Assembly (NCBI GenBank): GCA_003212795.1
Contig: QCOV01000001.1
Span: forward strand, 91,321-155,320
Length of the DNA stretch: 64,000 nucleotides
Direction: 5' to 3'
Origin: OCS116 cluster bacterium AG-435-F03
GTDB taxonomy: Bacteria; Pseudomonadota; Alphaproteobacteria; MED-G09
Below, piece by piece: positions 25,582 to 34,614 of this stretch (the first letter of the stretch is position 1; each line of letters begins with the position of its first letter). The notes under the pieces are model-generated. The model ran no database searches. It saw only the letters and a list, made by a program, of their open reading frames with translations, and had not been told where the DNA came from. The position numbers were made by a program, and so were the translations under genes.

Positions 25582-28050
25582 ATGAAAAAATTAGTTTCGT
25601 TTGTCATGGTTGGCTTATTTTCTGCTGTTTTTATTTCAGAAGATGTTTTTTCTCAAGATAGTCCGGCTGTTTCAAATCGTCAAATAGACGAAATTATTGT
25701 TACATCAAGAAAAACTGAAGAAAATATTCAGGATGTTCCAGTGGCTGTTTATGCTGTTGATGAAAAAGCTCTTGATGACTTTAGACCAACTACTATGCGA
25801 GATCTAGATAGTATGGCACCAAACTTACAAATAGGCATGAATACTGCTTCAGGAAACCAAGGTGCGATTTTTGTTAGGGGTTGCGGTTATGCTGAAGTTG
25901 AGAAAACACAAAACCCTCCTGTAGGTTTGATTGTTGATGGCCTATTTTTGGGAACAAATACTGGTACATTAATGGATGCATTTGATTGGTCAAAAATACA
26001 AGTCAATTCAGGACCTCAAGGTGTTGTATATGGTAAGAATACATCATGCGGTAATGTTGTTGTTGAAAGAAATAGACCTTCAGATGAGTTTGAGTTTGAT
26101 ACTGAAATTTCAGCAGGTAACTATGAAGCCTATGAGTTGGGTATAATTTTAAATATCCCGATCACAGAAAATGTTTCTTCACGTTGGAATTTTAGAAAAT
26201 TAGCACACCAAGGTTATTATGATAACCTTGCCACAGGTCAAGACTCTGGGCAATTAGATATTGCTGCTGCAAGTGCGAGATTTCTAATTGATGCAAATGA
26301 AAACACTGAAATTTATATTGTTACTGATTGGTATTATGACAGGGGAGATACTGCTCCTGTAGCATATTCCGGTAATCCATTTGGACCTGGTTGCGTACCA
26401 AATTTTGGTGCTGGTTTAGGTCTTGTTGGTGCACCTGATAATGGATGTACACCAGGTTTAGGCGGTGTTACAGCTACTGAATTAAGCACTGCAGGCGCTG
26501 CAATTGGTATAACTCCATTTGCTGGATTTGCTGGATTAGAGCCTTTCTTCTCTCAAACAGAAGCATATCCACCTCATGTCGTTAATCTTGATAACCCTGA
26601 ACAATCTGATATGGATTTTGTAAGAGCAAGTATGGAGGTTGTTTCTGACACTGAACTTGGTGAGCTTACTTATGCCGTGTCTTATTTACAATTAGATGAT
26701 AATGTTCTTCAAGACTTTGATGCTTTGCCAGGTATTGCTGGTGGACAAGGTAATCCTGCAACGCTAGGTGGAGCTCTTCATACAGCAAGAAACCAACACT
26801 TTAGTCAGTATTCACAAGAAATAAGGATAACAAATGATATTACAGATCAGCTAAATTTAACTGCTGGCCTTTTCTTATGGAAGGACTCTATTTTTTTACA
26901 ACAGCATTCTGGTGGTGTTGTTCAAACCTCTGGTCAGGACACTGAATCATATGCAATTTTTGCTTTAGCTAGGTTTGATGTAACTGATACTGTATCAGTT
27001 TCAGGTGGTATTCGTTATATTGATGAAAAGAAAACCTTTCATACACAATATAATCAAATAGTTGGACCGGGCACTTATGGAACTGTTGCTTGGTCAGAAG
27101 CGCCTGTTGTTCTTCCTAGATTTTCTAAATCAAATTCTTGGGATGACTATATGGGCGAGGCTACTGTAGATTGGCAAGTAAATGAGGATAGTCTTCTTTA
27201 TGCTCGTTGGTCTAGGGGCTTCAGATCAGGTGGCTATTCAATGAGACAAGCTGCTTCAGAGTCTCTTACACCTACAAAAGTTGCAGCGTTAAATGCTCAA
27301 GGTTTTGGTCTAATTCCTCAAGCTCATGCATGCGATACATGTGATTACGGTACTTTTGAACCTGAGTTAACTGAATTATTTGAAATTGGCTCAAAAAATG
27401 TTCTTATGGATGGAGCCTTACAAATTAATGGTGCGATTTTTCAAACCACTACTGAAAATTTCCAAGCAGCTAGTATTTTAACTACTCAAGGAGCTTATCG
27501 TCAGACCGATACTTACATAAATAACTATGGGGAAACTGAAATTAGCGGTGCTGAAGTATCAATAATTTGGCTTCCGCCAGTTGATGGTTTAACTCTAAGA
27601 CTTCATTATGGAATATTAGATCCAAAAGTTAATGAAGCAGTAGTTGATTCTGGTAGGTTAGGAGTTGGTGGCGCACCTACAGCTTCAGGAATTATGGTTG
27701 ATCTTGTTGGTGGTGGTAATCCTCCTCAATTAGGAAGAGTTCCAGAGTATAGTTTTGCGTTTACTGCTCTTTATGAGTATGAATTGTCAAATGGTGCTTC
27801 ATTAAACACTAATATTACATATAGAGGTGTTGATGATCAAAACCTAACTGTTTCATCATTTCCAGATGTTGAGTTAGGTTATGAACTTCTAGACGCAACA
27901 ATTACATATGATGCAGGTGACTGGTCATTAGCTCTTATTGGAAGGAATTTAACTGATGAGGCATATAGAACTCATTCACTTACTTCTGTTAGGTTCCAAG
28001 GCTGGGGCGATCCTGCAACTTGGATGCTAGAATTAAGAAATTCTTGGTAA
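25582..28050 (+). CDS. TonB-dependent outer-membrane receptor (divergent plug)
   Basis: 822 residues. The signal peptide ends near FSQ, followed by IDEIIVTSRKTEENIQDVPVAVYAV. The plug carries FVRGCGYAEVEKTQNPPVGLIVDGLF and then VNSGPQGVVYGKNTSCGN in place of the canonical VLRGPQGTLFGRNTxGG, introducing two plug cysteines. The barrel ends in LRNSW. GGGGAG precedes the ATG. It is longer than receptors 1 and 2 by about 75 residues. The ligand is unknown; divergent placement from a P450 suggests uptake of the P450 substrate. Confidence 0.9.
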   Translation: MKKLVSFVMVGLFSAVFISEDVFSQDSPAVSNRQIDEIIVTSRKTEENIQDVPVAVYAVDEKALDDFRPTTMRDLDSMAPNLQIGMNTASGNQGAIFVRGCGYAEVEKTQNPPVGLIVDGLFLGTNTGTLMDAFDWSKIQVNSGPQGVVYGKNTSCGNVVVERNRPSDEFEFDTEISAGNYEAYELGIILNIPITENVSSRWNFRKLAHQGYYDNLATGQDSGQLDIAAASARFLIDANENTEIYIVTDWYYDRGDTAPVAYSGNPFGPGCVPNFGAGLGLVGAPDNGCTPGLGGVTATELSTAGAAIGITPFAGFAGLEPFFSQTEAYPPHVVNLDNPEQSDMDFVRASMEVVSDTELGELTYAVSYLQLDDNVLQDFDALPGIAGGQGNPATLGGALHTARNQHFSQYSQEIRITNDITDQLNLTAGLFLWKDSIFLQQHSGGVVQTSGQDTESYAIFALARFDVTDTVSVSGGIRYIDEKKTFHTQYNQIVGPGTYGTVAWSEAPVVLPRFSKSNSWDDYMGEATVDWQVNEDSLLYARWSRGFRSGGYSMRQAASESLTPTKVAALNAQGFGLIPQAHACDTCDYGTFEPELTELFEIGSKNVLMDGALQINGAIFQTTTENFQAASILTTQGAYRQTDTYINNYGETEISGAEVSIIWLPPVDGLTLRLHYGILDPKVNEAVVDSGRLGVGGAPTASGIMVDLVGGGNPPQLGRVPEYSFAFTALYEYELSNGASLNTNITYRGVDDQNLTVSSFPDVELGYELLDATITYDAGDWSLALIGRNLTDEAYRTHSLTSVRFQGWGDPATWMLELRNSW

Positions 28051-28068
28051 AAATTTTCTAAAAAAAAT

Positions 28069-28095
28069 TGGGGCGAAATAAAAAATTTCGCCCCA
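28069..28095 (+). terminator. Hairpin terminator after TonB receptor 3
   Basis: A perfect 11-bp stem, TGGGGCGAAAT (28069-28079) with ATTTCGCCCCA (28085-28095), encloses five A. It lies 18 nt after the stop, with TTACTTATATATAA downstream but no long T-run. Confidence 0.75.
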
Positions 28096-28127
28096 TTACT
28101 TATATATAAAAATTCAAATTAAAATTT

Positions 28128-28904
28128 ATGGAAAGTCTTAAAGATAAAACAGTTATTGTTACTGGTGGAGGTAGAGGTATAGGAGCTGCTGCCTGTAGAC
28201 TGTTAGCATCTGAAGGAGCCAATATAGTTATTACTTGCAGAACTATTGAAGAAGGTCTTTCCATAGAAAAAGATATATTATCAAAAAATGGATCAGCAAA
28301 ATTTATTCCACATGATGTAACTAAAGAGGAGAGCTGGCAGAAAGTTATTGAGGAAACTTTACAAAATTTTCCGCAAATAGACGCTGTTGTAAATAATGCT
28401 GGAAGTTACAATTATCAATCTATTTTAGATTGCTCTCACGAAAGTTTTAAATCACTTATTAATACTAGTCTTGATGGATGTTTTTTAGGTTTAAAATATG
28501 GAACTGAAGCTATTCGTAAACATGGCGAAGGTGGTTCCATAGTAATGATGTCTTCTGTTCTAGCAAAAATAGGGGCAACTAATATGTCAGCTTTAAGCGC
28601 TGCACATGGTGGTGTTAAATTATTAGCTAAAGCCGGAGCCTGTGAGTTAGGTCCGGAGAAAATAAGAGTAAATTCAATACACCCTGGTTTGGTTGATACA
28701 TATACAGAAGAAGAATTCAAAAAAAACTATCCTGACTCTATAGACTCTCTTAAGAACGAAAAAGATAGTATCGCTATGATCCCATTTGAAAGAAAAGGAT
28801 CATCTGATGAAATAGCTGAAGCTATTAGATTTTTAGTTTCAGACGAGTCAGTGTTTATGACAGGCGCAGAAATAACAATCGATGGAGGGCTGATTGCTCA
28901 GTAA
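28128..28904 (+). CDS. SDR-family protein, predicted catalytically dead
   Basis: 258 residues with intact TGGGRGIG (12-19), NNAG (89-92), serine region MSS (141-143) and DGG end. The YxxxK site reads L156-S-A-A-H160: both catalytic Tyr and Lys are replaced. The frame is otherwise undamaged, so this looks like a maintained pseudoenzyme rather than decay. It lies 8 nt before an SDR with an intact site, suggesting a heteromeric pair. Nucleotide binding is probably retained. Confidence in the family is high; loss of activity is inference from the motif. Confidence 0.87.
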   Translation: MESLKDKTVIVTGGGRGIGAAACRLLASEGANIVITCRTIEEGLSIEKDILSKNGSAKFIPHDVTKEESWQKVIEETLQNFPQIDAVVNNAGSYNYQSILDCSHESFKSLINTSLDGCFLGLKYGTEAIRKHGEGGSIVMMSSVLAKIGATNMSALSAAHGGVKLLAKAGACELGPEKIRVNSIHPGLVDTYTEEEFKKNYPDSIDSLKNEKDSIAMIPFERKGSSDEIAEAIRFLVSDESVFMTGAEITIDGGLIAQ

Positions 28905-28912
28905 AAGTTTTA

Positions 28913-29683
28913 ATGAATAGATTAAAGGATAAAGTAGCTATTATAACTGGTGCAACCTCCGTAGGAATTGGTCGAGAGACAGCTTTGAGGTTATCTTCTG
29001 AAGGCGCTTTTCTAACAATAACTGGAAGAAATGAAGAAGAAGGGCAAAAAACTTCTGACATGGTAATAAATGAGGGTGGTAAATGCATATATATTAAACA
29101 TGATGTTTCAAGTGAAAAAAATTGGAAAGAGGTTATTCAGGAAACTATAAATGTATATGGATCAATTGATTATTTAGTTAATAATGCTGGGCAATTTTGG
29201 ATCAAACCTATTGCCGAAACTTCTTTAGATGATTTTAAACAAATATGTTCAGTAAATATAGATGGCACATGGTTGGGCATGAAACATTGTTTAGACAGAA
29301 TGAATGATGGTGGTGCAATTGTTAATGTTTCCTCTTTAATGGGCCAAATGGGGTTACCACAAGGAGCGGGTTATTGCGCTTCAAAAGGGGCTGTAACATC
29401 AATGACAAAATCAGTTGCTTTAGAGGCTGCTAAAAGAAAAATAAGAGTTAATGCCCTTCATCCCGGCGTAATTTGGACAACTATGGTTGGCGGAGGAGAA
29501 GGTGGAGATGAGAATCTCAAAAATTTCTTCATTCAAGAAACTCCAATAAGAATGATTGGGTTACCAGAGCATATGGCAGATGCAATTCTATTTCTTTGTG
29601 CTAGTAATTATATTACTGGTGCAGATATTAATGTTGATGGCGGAAGGCTAGCTGATGGATCAATGGGAAGTCACGCTGGATAA
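28913..29683 (+). CDS. SDR-family oxidoreductase (intact partner)
   Basis: 256 residues with the nucleotide motif TGATSVGIG (12-20), NNAG (90-93), serine VSS (139-141), Y154-CAS-K158, and an end of ADINVDGGRLADGSMG. It is a classical NAD(P)-dependent alcohol/ketone oxidoreductase by family. It is encoded 8 nt after the catalytically altered SDR, to which it is similar along its length, consistent with tandem duplication followed by divergence. A 43-nt gap separates it from the MFS transporter. Confidence 0.9.
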   Translation: MNRLKDKVAIITGATSVGIGRETALRLSSEGAFLTITGRNEEEGQKTSDMVINEGGKCIYIKHDVSSEKNWKEVIQETINVYGSIDYLVNNAGQFWIKPIAETSLDDFKQICSVNIDGTWLGMKHCLDRMNDGGAIVNVSSLMGQMGLPQGAGYCASKGAVTSMTKSVALEAAKRKIRVNALHPGVIWTTMVGGGEGGDENLKNFFIQETPIRMIGLPEHMADAILFLCASNYITGADINVDGGRLADGSMGSHAG

Positions 29684-29726
29684 TTAGTTTATTGATCTTT
29701 GCTGCAACAGCATATAAACACACAGA

Positions 29727-30986
29727 ATGTCCACTTCAATTAGTACGACACCTCGGGAAAGAAAACTTGGCTTTAGAGTTTTATTTCTTGGTATGTTTGC
29801 CATTGGTACAGGGCAAACTTTATTTATAGCTGTATTACCTCCCTATGCTCGAGGCCTTGGTTTAAGCACAACTGAAATTGGGTTAATTTTTTCATTATCT
29901 GCATTAGGATGGATGTTTATGAGCCCTTTTTGGGGCAGAAAAAGTGATTATGTTGGTCGTAAATCAATAATTTTATTGGGGCTTTTTATTTACTCAATAA
30001 CAACAATTTTAATGGGTTTTGAATTTAAGCTTCATAATGATGGTTTTATAGGGCTGACTTTACTATTTATTTTGTTGATTATTACTAGAGGTTTTTTTGG
30101 TTTTTTAGGATCAGGTACTCACTCTGCTTCAATGGCATATGTTGCTGATAGAACGACTGAAAAGGAAAGATCAGGAGTCATGGCATTAATGGGTTCTGCT
30201 TTTGCGGTTAGTGGCATTATTGGACCTGCTATAGCTTCTCAAGCAATTCTATTAGGGCCATTAGTTCCTTATTTTCTTTTTGGTTCTATTACAGGTGTAA
30301 TTGGAATTTTAATTTGGATATTTCTTCCTGAGAAAACAAAACCTAATATTCCTGCAAAAGTACATGAAGTACGTTTAACTGTGCTCGACTCAAGAATTCT
30401 AACTTTTGTCGCAATGGGTTTTTTTATAAGTCAAACCCAAGCAATTATTATGCAGTTACTTGCTATGTATCTTCAGGATAAATTTAGTTACACGGTCATT
30501 GAGGCAACTTTTTATACTGGCAGAGTATTAATTTTAATGGGAGTTGCTACTTTTATAGTACAATTTTTTATTATAAGAAGAATATCACCTACTCCCGGTT
30601 CATTATTAAGAATTGGTAGTGTCTTTTCCATTTTATCTTTGTTTGCATTTATTTTTTCTAGCAATCTTTATTATATGAGCCTTGCTCTAGCGGTTTATGG
30701 TATAGGGGGAGCATTAATGGGACCAGGTTTGTTTACTGGGGTTTCTCTTGCAGTTGGAAAAGATGAACAAGGTGCAGCAGCAGGAATTCTAGTAAGTGCT
30801 TATGCTGCTGGATTTGTTATAAACCCATTAACTGGAATGAAATTGTTTGATTGGAATCCTGATTTTCCATATTTCTTAGGAATTATTCTTATGATTTTTT
30901 GTTTAATTATCTCAATTTTAGACAAAAGGTTAAATATAAAAGTAGACTTTGATGAAGATATAGGACACTCAGGACATACTGGCTAA
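29727..30986 (+). CDS. Major facilitator superfamily transporter
   Basis: 419 residues with about 12 hydrophobic segments. The MFS loop 2-3 signature is GRKSDYVGRKSI. N- and C-terminal halves are separated by a polar stretch around LPEKTKPNIPAKVHEVRLT. TM content and glycine-rich helices (MAYVADRTTEKERSGVMALMGSAFAVSGIIGPAIAS) match drug or metabolite MFS proteins. It probably exports or imports a small molecule across the inner membrane. It follows the SDR pair on the same strand and converges on the TonB receptor gene (3-nt gap). The substrate is unknown. Confidence 0.9.
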   Translation: MSTSISTTPRERKLGFRVLFLGMFAIGTGQTLFIAVLPPYARGLGLSTTEIGLIFSLSALGWMFMSPFWGRKSDYVGRKSIILLGLFIYSITTILMGFEFKLHNDGFIGLTLLFILLIITRGFFGFLGSGTHSASMAYVADRTTEKERSGVMALMGSAFAVSGIIGPAIASQAILLGPLVPYFLFGSITGVIGILIWIFLPEKTKPNIPAKVHEVRLTVLDSRILTFVAMGFFISQTQAIIMQLLAMYLQDKFSYTVIEATFYTGRVLILMGVATFIVQFFIIRRISPTPGSLLRIGSVFSILSLFAFIFSSNLYYMSLALAVYGIGGALMGPGLFTGVSLAVGKDEQGAAAGILVSAYAAGFVINPLTGMKLFDWNPDFPYFLGIILMIFCLIISILDKRLNIKVDFDEDIGHSGHTG

Positions 30987-30989
30987 TGT

Positions 30990-33083
30990 TTAAAAAGTTC
31001 CTTCAAGCTCAATTTTAAAAAAGTTATGTTCATTTACATCAAAATTTTCTTGAATAAGAAGATCGTTATTAGACTTGAAACCATTATAAATTAATTTTCT
31101 TCCAAAACCAATATTTGTGTCTAAAACCTTTTTCATCATAAAGTTTAAATTTAATTGCGGATTAATCTTAGCGGTAAAACCAAATCCTAAGGTTGGATCT
31201 TCTGCAAATCTTCCCCATAAATAAGGGTCATAAATGTTAAATTGTGATTGATATCTGTAGGTCATACCCCAACTATATTTACCTCCAGGAACATCTTGTC
31301 TTATACCAATCATTGTTTCCCATCTTTTATACCATGAGAAATCTCTTTTAATATTTGTAACAGGATCAGTAACTTTAGTGCTTTGAAGATAGCCCTTGAA
31401 TCTAAAAACTCCCCCTTCAAGAATTTCATTTATTCTAATACTTCCATCAATTGTTGCTTTAGTTCTCTCACCTGATCCTAAATTTCCTATACCAGCATAA
31501 CCATCTATCGGTAATCTATCTACTGGACCATCTATATCCCTTGCCGATCCTTTTAATGTTATAACTCCTCCATCATTAGGTAGTCTCCATTCGTGTTCTA
31601 GTTTTAATTTCCATTCTGTTTCAGGTCTTAAATCAGGATTTCCTGCTCTAATGCTTTCTTCAAATTGATCATAACTAGAAATAAAATTATCAAAATTAAT
31701 TTGACCAACATTTCTTTCAATATTTAATCTGATCTGTCTATTCTTTTTATAATCCCATTTAAGATCTATTCTTGGTTTCCAGTATTTAAATTCTCTTGAT
31801 AAATTTACATCACCAGATTGACTGATTTCTGACCATTCATAATTTAAAGCCAACTCCAATCTAATTTTATTTGATAAAGGAAGATTGTAGGATAAAAATC
31901 CCTCATACCTATCTTCTTCAACTTCTCCAGATGTATTTATTATACCCGCGTTAGTTTGTTTCGCATTACTATCAAAGTAAATAAGATTAAAAGTTCTATC
32001 TAGTTTATTGTAAGCACTTTCAACACCGTATTCGAGAGAACTACTTTTACCAATAGATTTGTTAAAGCTTAATCTTATTATTCTCTCATTTTCTTTTCTA
32101 TTATTTGTTTCAGAGCTATTTTTATAAGAATTTATAGTATCATTTAAGAACGAAATATCAGTTTGATCCTCATTTTCCTCTGTTAGAACAACTCTTAATT
32201 TAAATGAATTATTTTTATTGATTTGATGTTCCCAGTCACCTCCAAACTCCCATCCATCATTACTTTCTCTTCTATCCCAATTAATTTTTTTATAAAAATC
32301 CTTATATTCAATATCGGTCGGTAAAAAATATTCTTGAATTTGTGGTGCATTTTCTTTCCCATCAAACCAAACCAAAGCATTAACTCTTAATATATTTTTA
32401 TCATTAATTTTTGAATTTAAATCTAGGTTTACTCTATTGCTTGATTCATATTCAATTGTCTCACGTAATCTATAATAAAGTAGTGATTGTTCTTGATCGA
32501 CGGTAAATTCATTATATTTCCTACTTTGTAAGTCACCAATTCTTTCCAATCCTAAAACAAGATCAGTATTTTTTATTTTAGTTGCCCAAGATCCAGTTCC
32601 TCTCCAATTGCTATCGCCTGAGGTTAAATATCCAAGAGCAGCGCTCCATGTTCCAGAGCTTTTTGATAATGAAGAATCTACAATGATATTGACAATTACT
32701 CCATCTGATCGAACATCGAGTCCTGCCTCTGAGCCTCTTATAACCTCTATTCTAATTAATGAGTCAGCATTTATTCTTTCTAGAGTTTTTATAATACTAT
32801 TACTTTTTGAAGATTGTCTTTCTCCGTTAATTAATATTTGAGTTCCTGATGAACCAAAACCTCTCTTTTGATTGCCACCTGGTTCATAGCTTTCTGTATT
32901 ACGCGAGCCTATATTTTCTACGCCAGGTATTCTTTTAAGAGCATCATTTACGTTTGTAATATTAAATTGATTAAAATAGTCTTTTTCATAAATTATTTTA
33001 TTATCTTCATTCGCATTTAAATAATTGCCAGAATCTACTGTTAGCAATAAAGCTAATGAAAATAATAATGATCTATTAAGCAT
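30990..33083 (-). CDS. TonB-dependent receptor (fourth, distinct subfamily)
   Basis: 697 residues. The signal peptide ends near NYLNA. The plug is recognisable in VNDALKRIPGVENIG, QILINGERQ and RIEVIRGSEAGLDVRSDGVIVNIIV. The barrel has many alternating aromatic strands and ends in terminal F (IELEGTF). It lacks the VTARK/QDVP start and FGRNT motif of the other three, so it belongs to another subfamily. It starts 3 nt after the carotenoid-oxygenase stop on the same strand, so the two are probably co-translated. That pairing suggests uptake of an apolar polyene or stilbene-like substrate. Confidence 0.85.
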   Translation of the reverse strand: MLNRSLLFSLALLLTVDSGNYLNANEDNKIIYEKDYFNQFNITNVNDALKRIPGVENIGSRNTESYEPGGNQKRGFGSSGTQILINGERQSSKSNSIIKTLERINADSLIRIEVIRGSEAGLDVRSDGVIVNIIVDSSLSKSSGTWSAALGYLTSGDSNWRGTGSWATKIKNTDLVLGLERIGDLQSRKYNEFTVDQEQSLLYYRLRETIEYESSNRVNLDLNSKINDKNILRVNALVWFDGKENAPQIQEYFLPTDIEYKDFYKKINWDRRESNDGWEFGGDWEHQINKNNSFKLRVVLTEENEDQTDISFLNDTINSYKNSSETNNRKENERIIRLSFNKSIGKSSSLEYGVESAYNKLDRTFNLIYFDSNAKQTNAGIINTSGEVEEDRYEGFLSYNLPLSNKIRLELALNYEWSEISQSGDVNLSREFKYWKPRIDLKWDYKKNRQIRLNIERNVGQINFDNFISSYDQFEESIRAGNPDLRPETEWKLKLEHEWRLPNDGGVITLKGSARDIDGPVDRLPIDGYAGIGNLGSGERTKATIDGSIRINEILEGGVFRFKGYLQSTKVTDPVTNIKRDFSWYKRWETMIGIRQDVPGGKYSWGMTYRYQSQFNIYDPYLWGRFAEDPTLGFGFTAKINPQLNLNFMMKKVLDTNIGFGRKLIYNGFKSNNDLLIQENFDVNEHNFFKIELEGTF

Positions 33084-33086
33084 CTA

Positions 33087-34496
33087 TTATGCTCTATTTT
33101 CAAACCACCCATGAAAACCATATGGAACTCTATGAGGCAATTGTGCAACCGCAACTGGACCATCAGCAACATTCATAGCATCAAGAATAATAAGATTTGA
33201 TCTATTCTCGTTGGCATTATATTCGGTTGCAACTAACCAACCTTCACCATCATTACTATTATTAGATTTTGGAATAAAAACTGGTTCACCAACCGCTCCA
33301 CCATCTTTAGTTGTATAATGTTCTCTTTCTTCAGTTAAGAAATTGTAGTGAACAATTGTATTCAAAGACATACCTTTAGGATGTTTACCAATATTTCCAG
33401 CGTAATAACCATGAGAGTGTTTTTGTAATGCAAATCTATCATCTATTCTTGGAAATTCACCTGTAAGATCATCCATTATTGTCTTATCAATTTTTCCTTT
33501 ATTGAGGTCTATTTGCCATCTTACATGTCTTGCTTCAGCATCTTTTTGTTCAGGCATGCTTCCATCCGCATATGGAAATAGAGGTGGAACTCCAAATTCC
33601 ATCAAATCACAGTTAATTGAACCATTTTCATCATATGCATTCATATAATGAAAAACAAATGATGGGTCACATTCTATCCATTTAGCATCTTCAGCTGAAC
33701 CATCTCTAGGTAAAATACATACATGAGTTCCTTTTTCAGGTTCCCAAGCAAAAGGTGGTTTACCATTTAGCGCTCTTTCAAAATCACCAGTTAAAGGAAA
33801 CACAGGGAAGACAATATATTTTTGTGTAGCAAAAAAATCATGAACCATTGAAGGAAATGGAGCTTTAATTAATTCAGACTTTGTAATTTTTCCTTCCTTA
33901 GAAACAGCAGTATATCTAATGGTATCTGTGAAAAAACCATCCGCCATATAACCAAAAAATAATAATTCTCCAGTTACAGGGTCAATTTTAGGATGGGCAG
34001 TCACAGGTCCTTGAAGCTTATTATCGAAAGTATGAGAACCTTTTGACTCAAGCGTCATTTCATCAAATTCAAATGGTGCATGAGCTTCCTCTAAAGCAAA
34101 AATTTTACCAGCATGCGAAACAATAGCTGTATTTGCTAAACCATCTGTTTCAATATTAGATACTGAAGGATCATTGTTCATTACATCCATACCGCTAGAC
34201 CAAAGAGCTTTTTGTTCTTCATGTTCTTTTTTCCACTTTACAGTCTTCATCCATCTGTTCAGATAGGATACTTTTCCATCATTAATATGGAAGGCATGAA
34301 TCATTCCATCTCCACCAAACCAATGCGAACTATCACCTCTCGGAGGAAATTTTGGATCTGGTCCATTTCTATAGTAAGTACCGTTAATTTCTTTTGGAAT
34401 TTCACCTTCTATTATAACATCATCAATACTGCTCTCCATTCTTATTGGAGCAAAATTGCCTATCAAATGATCTTCTTTTGGATATGGTTTAGCCAT
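33087..34496 (-). CDS. Carotenoid-cleavage-type oxygenase (RPE65/lignostilbene dioxygenase family)
   Basis: 469 residues with the family start GTYYRNGPDPKFPP and FGGDGMIHAF. The four iron-ligand histidines are visible: H168 (VTAHPK), H219 (MVHDFF), H283 (FHYMNAYDE) and H462 (YGFHGWF). No signal peptide, so it acts in the cytoplasm. Members cleave carotenoids, apocarotenoids or stilbenes at a double bond. It is translationally coupled to the downstream TonB receptor and divergent from an aldehyde dehydrogenase, consistent with an aldehyde product then oxidised to an acid; the actual substrate is unproven. Confidence 0.92.
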   Translation of the reverse strand: MAKPYPKEDHLIGNFAPIRMESSIDDVIIEGEIPKEINGTYYRNGPDPKFPPRGDSSHWFGGDGMIHAFHINDGKVSYLNRWMKTVKWKKEHEEQKALWSSGMDVMNNDPSVSNIETDGLANTAIVSHAGKIFALEEAHAPFEFDEMTLESKGSHTFDNKLQGPVTAHPKIDPVTGELLFFGYMADGFFTDTIRYTAVSKEGKITKSELIKAPFPSMVHDFFATQKYIVFPVFPLTGDFERALNGKPPFAWEPEKGTHVCILPRDGSAEDAKWIECDPSFVFHYMNAYDENGSINCDLMEFGVPPLFPYADGSMPEQKDAEARHVRWQIDLNKGKIDKTIMDDLTGEFPRIDDRFALQKHSHGYYAGNIGKHPKGMSLNTIVHYNFLTEEREHYTTKDGGAVGEPVFIPKSNNSNDGEGWLVATEYNANENRSNLIILDAMNVADGPVAVAQLPHRVPYGFHGWFENRA

Positions 34497-34516
34497 GGTT
34501 TTTCCTCAAATTTAAT

Positions 34517-34554
34517 TTTTACAAACTATAAATAATTATTAAATATTTGTAAAA
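34517..34554. promoter_or_regulatory. Candidate operator: dyad between carotenoid-oxygenase and aldehyde-dehydrogenase genes
   Basis: TTTTACAAA (34517-34525) and TTTGTAAAA (34546-34554) are perfect 9-bp inverted arms, and their 20-nt spacer contains the palindrome AATAATTATT (34531-34540). It lies in the 118-nt divergent gap, 20 nt from the oxygenase start. AT-richness makes chance dyads common, so support is moderate. Confidence 0.4.
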
Positions 34555-34614
34555 GAGATTGTTCGTAAATTCTAATTATGCTGTAATATATTTAAGTTTT
34601 TTTAGGAGGACAAA

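Noticed and set aside
28128-28904. Possible pseudogene because of lost SDR catalytic residues
   Set aside because: The frame is full length with no frameshift or early stop, and the Rossmann motifs are intact, so a maintained pseudoenzyme is more likely.
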